Part shown: one piece after another, positions 53,278 through 54,926 of the stretch
Layout: each line of letters begins with the position of its first letter
Numbering within the stretch: position 1 is the stretch's first letter
Assembly: GCF_030406405.1 (NCBI RefSeq)
Contig: NZ_JAUEPL010000047.1
Location: 1-54,926, forward strand
DNA from: Streptomyces ficellus
Lineage (GTDB): Bacteria; Actinomycetota; Actinomycetes; Streptomycetales; Streptomycetaceae
Direction: 5' to 3'
DNA length: 54,926 bases
Notes under the pieces: model-generated
Told to the model about the DNA's origin: nothing
Database searches by the model: none
What the model saw: only the letters and a program-made list of their open reading frames with translations
Position numbers and translations under genes: made by a program

Positions 53278-53739
53278 ATGAGCACCCCCGCTCTCACCCC
53301 CCTGGCCACCAATCGGGCACCGGACGACACCGTCCTCATCTGGGACGAGACTCGTTGGGAGGCCGTTGTCGACACCTGGACCGACCTTCCCGGCGCTACC
53401 ATCGACCTGGAGATCGGTCAGGGGACCGCTTCGTACGGGGCAATCTTCGTGGCGACGTTCAGCGCCGAGGCCCTCGCCTCCCATCCCAACCACAACGCGG
53501 TCGTCAACGCCACCGTGTTCTTCGGCAACGACCCGGCCGCGCCGGTCAGCGCCAACCACCGCTTCGTGACGGCCCGCGGCAACCCGGAGTGGTCCTCCCA
53601 CACTCTGATCCGCGTCGCCGAGTTCCAGCCCGCCTTCCCCACCCGGGACGTCACCGCCCGCGTGAAGGTGAGGGCGTCGACCGGTACAACGGCGGGCTTC
53701 CAGAACTGGGTCTTGAGGGTCGACCGGTACAACCTCTGA
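53278..53739 (+). CDS. Hypothetical beta-rich protein
   Basis: The 153-residue protein starts MSTPALTPLATNRAPDDTVL after AGAGGAACC. Alternating hydrophobic strands (ATIDLEIGQGTASYGAIFVA, AVVNATVFFGNDPAAP, RVAEFQPAFPTRDVTARVKV, NWVLRVDRYNL) suggest a beta-sandwich. There is no signal peptide and no cysteine. Acidic overall; role unknown. Confidence 0.68.
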   Translation: MSTPALTPLATNRAPDDTVLIWDETRWEAVVDTWTDLPGATIDLEIGQGTASYGAIFVATFSAEALASHPNHNAVVNATVFFGNDPAAPVSANHRFVTARGNPEWSSHTLIRVAEFQPAFPTRDVTARVKVRASTGTTAGFQNWVLRVDRYNL

Positions 53740-54129
53740 CCGGGAGCTCGCGTGCCTGCTCGGTGACTTGGCGAGTGGGAGCCTTCCGCGCCCGGTTCGT
53801 TCCTCCCCGCCCGGGTGCGGTAGCGCGCGCTGGGTCCGCAGCCAGGTGTGGTCATGAAGCACACGGAATACCGCCTCACGACGTGCCGCAGTAAGCCGTT
53901 GGCCGCTCATGGTTCGCATTCGCAGGGCACGCCGCTCCGGTCCGGGGCGCCGCCGTAGCCGAGCCGTTCATGTGGGGGCATTGGTGGCGATCGGATTCCC
54001 GTCCGCTTTTGTGCCTCCTCAGCATGTTTTGTAGGCGATCACTCGAGAGTGATGTTTTAGCTCGATACTCTTGCGGATTTATGGAATCGGAATAAGACCT
54101 TGCGCAGCGGGGCAGGTGAAGGGACGACG
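53740..54129. other. Intergenic region with a perfect palindrome
   Basis: About 390 bases with no gene-like frame. The palindrome at 54038-54053 is described separately; the last 100 bases are unusually AT-rich for this window and likely contain the NHL gene's promoter. Confidence 0.5.
54038..54053. promoter_or_regulatory. Perfect 16-bp palindrome, possible operator
   Basis: ATCACTCGAGAGTGAT is fully self-complementary, followed by GTTTTAG, 77 bases before the start of the NHL gene. It could be a repressor site. Confidence 0.5.
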
Positions 54130-54926
54130 ATGAGCACTACCGACGCGGAGCCCACAGGCGGCGAGAAGTCTGCTCCTCCGATCAGCACGGTCGCGGGAAC
54201 CGGGATCGGCGGATTCGAGGGAGATGACGGGCCCGCCGTTTCGGCTCAGCTGAACTATCCGTACGGGATCGCGCTGGACAGCACCGGCACCCTGTACTTC
54301 TCCGACCACGGTAACCACCGGGTCCGGAAGGTCACGGCCGACGGGACGATCAGCACGATCGCGGGGACCGGGACCGCGGGCTACCGGGGCGACGACGGTC
54401 CTGCCACCTCGGCTCAGTTGAACTGGCCGCGAGACGTGGCGGTGGACGGCGCGGGGACTGTCTACATTGTCGATTCCAGCAACAACCGGGTCCGGAGGAT
54501 CGCGGCCGACGGGACGATCAGCACGGTCGCCGGCACGGGCAAGGCGGGCTTCGGTGGCGACGGCGGCCTCGCTACCTCCGCCCAGTTGAACGTTCCGTTC
54601 GGGCTGGCGGTGGACAGTACCGGCGCCCTTTACATCGCCGAGTACAACAGCCACCGGGTCCGGAGGATCACGGCTGACGGGAAGATCACCACGGTCGCGG
54701 GGACCGGGACCGCGGGATCCAAGGGCGATGGCGGGCCGGCTGTTTCAGCTCAGCTGAACCGTCCGCAGGCCCTGGCAGTGGACGACACGGGCAACCTCTA
54801 CATCGCCGACAGCAACAACCATCGGGTCCGGAAGGTCGCGGCGGACGGGACGATCAGCACGGTCGCCGGCACGGGCACCGCGGGCTTCGACGGGGACGAC
54901 GGCCCGGCGACCTCGGCACAGCTGAA
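54130..54926 (+). CDS. NHL-repeat protein, incomplete at window end
   Basis: ATG 54130 follows GAAGGGACGACG. After 17 residues (MSTTDAEPTGGEKSAPP) the sequence consists of 56-residue repeats of the form ISTVAGTGxxGFxGDDGPA...AQLNxPxGxAVDxxGxLYIAD...NHRVRKVxADGT, each folding as NHL/beta-propeller blades. Four full copies and part of a fifth are seen before the window ends; no stop is reached. No signal peptide is present. The propeller probably mediates protein or ligand binding; any enzymatic domain would lie beyond the window. Confidence 0.85.
   Translation, partial: MSTTDAEPTGGEKSAPPISTVAGTGIGGFEGDDGPAVSAQLNYPYGIALDSTGTLYFSDHGNHRVRKVTADGTISTIAGTGTAGYRGDDGPATSAQLNWPRDVAVDGAGTVYIVDSSNNRVRRIAADGTISTVAGTGKAGFGGDGGLATSAQLNVPFGLAVDSTGALYIAEYNSHRVRRITADGKITTVAGTGTAGSKGDGGPAVSAQLNRPQALAVDDTGNLYIADSNNHRVRKVAADGTISTVAGTGTAGFDGDDGPATSAQL
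54181..54926 (+). repeat. 168-bp tandem repeats in the NHL gene
   Basis: Period of exactly 168 bases (56 codons), four complete units plus one partial, with strong similarity at the DNA level (for example GCGGACGGGACGATCAGCAC in two units). Confidence 0.8.

Noticed and set aside
52194..53402. 402-codon minus-strand frame
   Set aside because: Ser/Thr/Pro/Arg-rich shadow; the real pentapeptide repeats lie in another frame of the same strand.

Overview
The window is the left end of a linear Streptomyces replicon, probably a chromosome arm, although a linear plasmid cannot be excluded. GC content and codon bias are typical of Streptomyces. Positions 176-391 carry the series of GC-rich palindromes with 3-nt loops that marks archetypal Streptomyces telomeres. 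An unexpected C-rich stretch of 175 bp lies outside them.

Layout. 0.5-4.4 kb: a small membrane protein, a telomere-proximal accessory protein and a full-length DEAH helicase with helicase-associated (HA) repeats. 4.4-8.7 kb: a Tn554-type recombinase trio (two tyrosine recombinases and a DUF6262 protein). 8.8-12.1 kb: a small membrane protein and a 973-aa HTH-NACHT NTPase of the STAND class. 12.4-22.2 kb: two decayed direct copies of another HA helicase (13.6-15.0 and 20.1-21.1 kb) bracket a secreted I36-type protein and a 1261-aa HTH-nSTAND1-WD40 protein. The second helicase copy is followed by a translationally coupled membrane protein and a paralogue of the 1.0-kb gene. 22.6-34.2 kb: a mobile-element region. 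It holds an IS5/IS427-type element carrying a DUF1963-like passenger gene, a broken ATP-dependent DNA ligase, a GntR/membrane-protein operon, an IS5 transposase, a RacP-DUF6192-Zn-ribbon group, and an ISL3-type element with an 8-bp target duplication and an Imm10-type passenger gene. 34.2-42.5 kb: small membrane and zinc proteins, a 12-bp minisatellite, decayed genes, a truncated replication-relaxation gene joined to a helicase fragment, and a SUKH (SMI1/KNR4) gene. 42.5-48.8 kb: a frameshifted alpha/beta hydrolase, a ligase remnant, a Tat-exported protein, a possible nuclease, a zinc-binding repeat protein and two abutting IS5-family elements. 48.8-51.3 kb: the albaflavenone pair, epi-isozizaene synthase and a CYP170-type P450. 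51.5 kb to the end: an EF-hand calcium protein, a broken pentapeptide-repeat gene, a small hypothetical protein, and the start of an NHL-repeat protein that runs off the window.

Three themes recur. First, pieces of HA-helicase genes occur five times (intact at 1.7 kb; decayed at 13.6, 20.1, 40.2 and 42.5 kb), suggesting repeated recombination near the telomere. Second, defence or conflict genes are common: two STAND NTPases and three immunity-type genes (DUF1963-like, Imm10-like, SUKH), two of them inside IS elements. Third, about ten otherwise recognisable genes are broken by one or a few single-base indels, several in C/G homopolymers. This is either real subtelomeric decay or uncorrected long-read error, so the pseudogene calls should be read with that in mind. 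No rRNA, tRNA or CRISPR array was seen.
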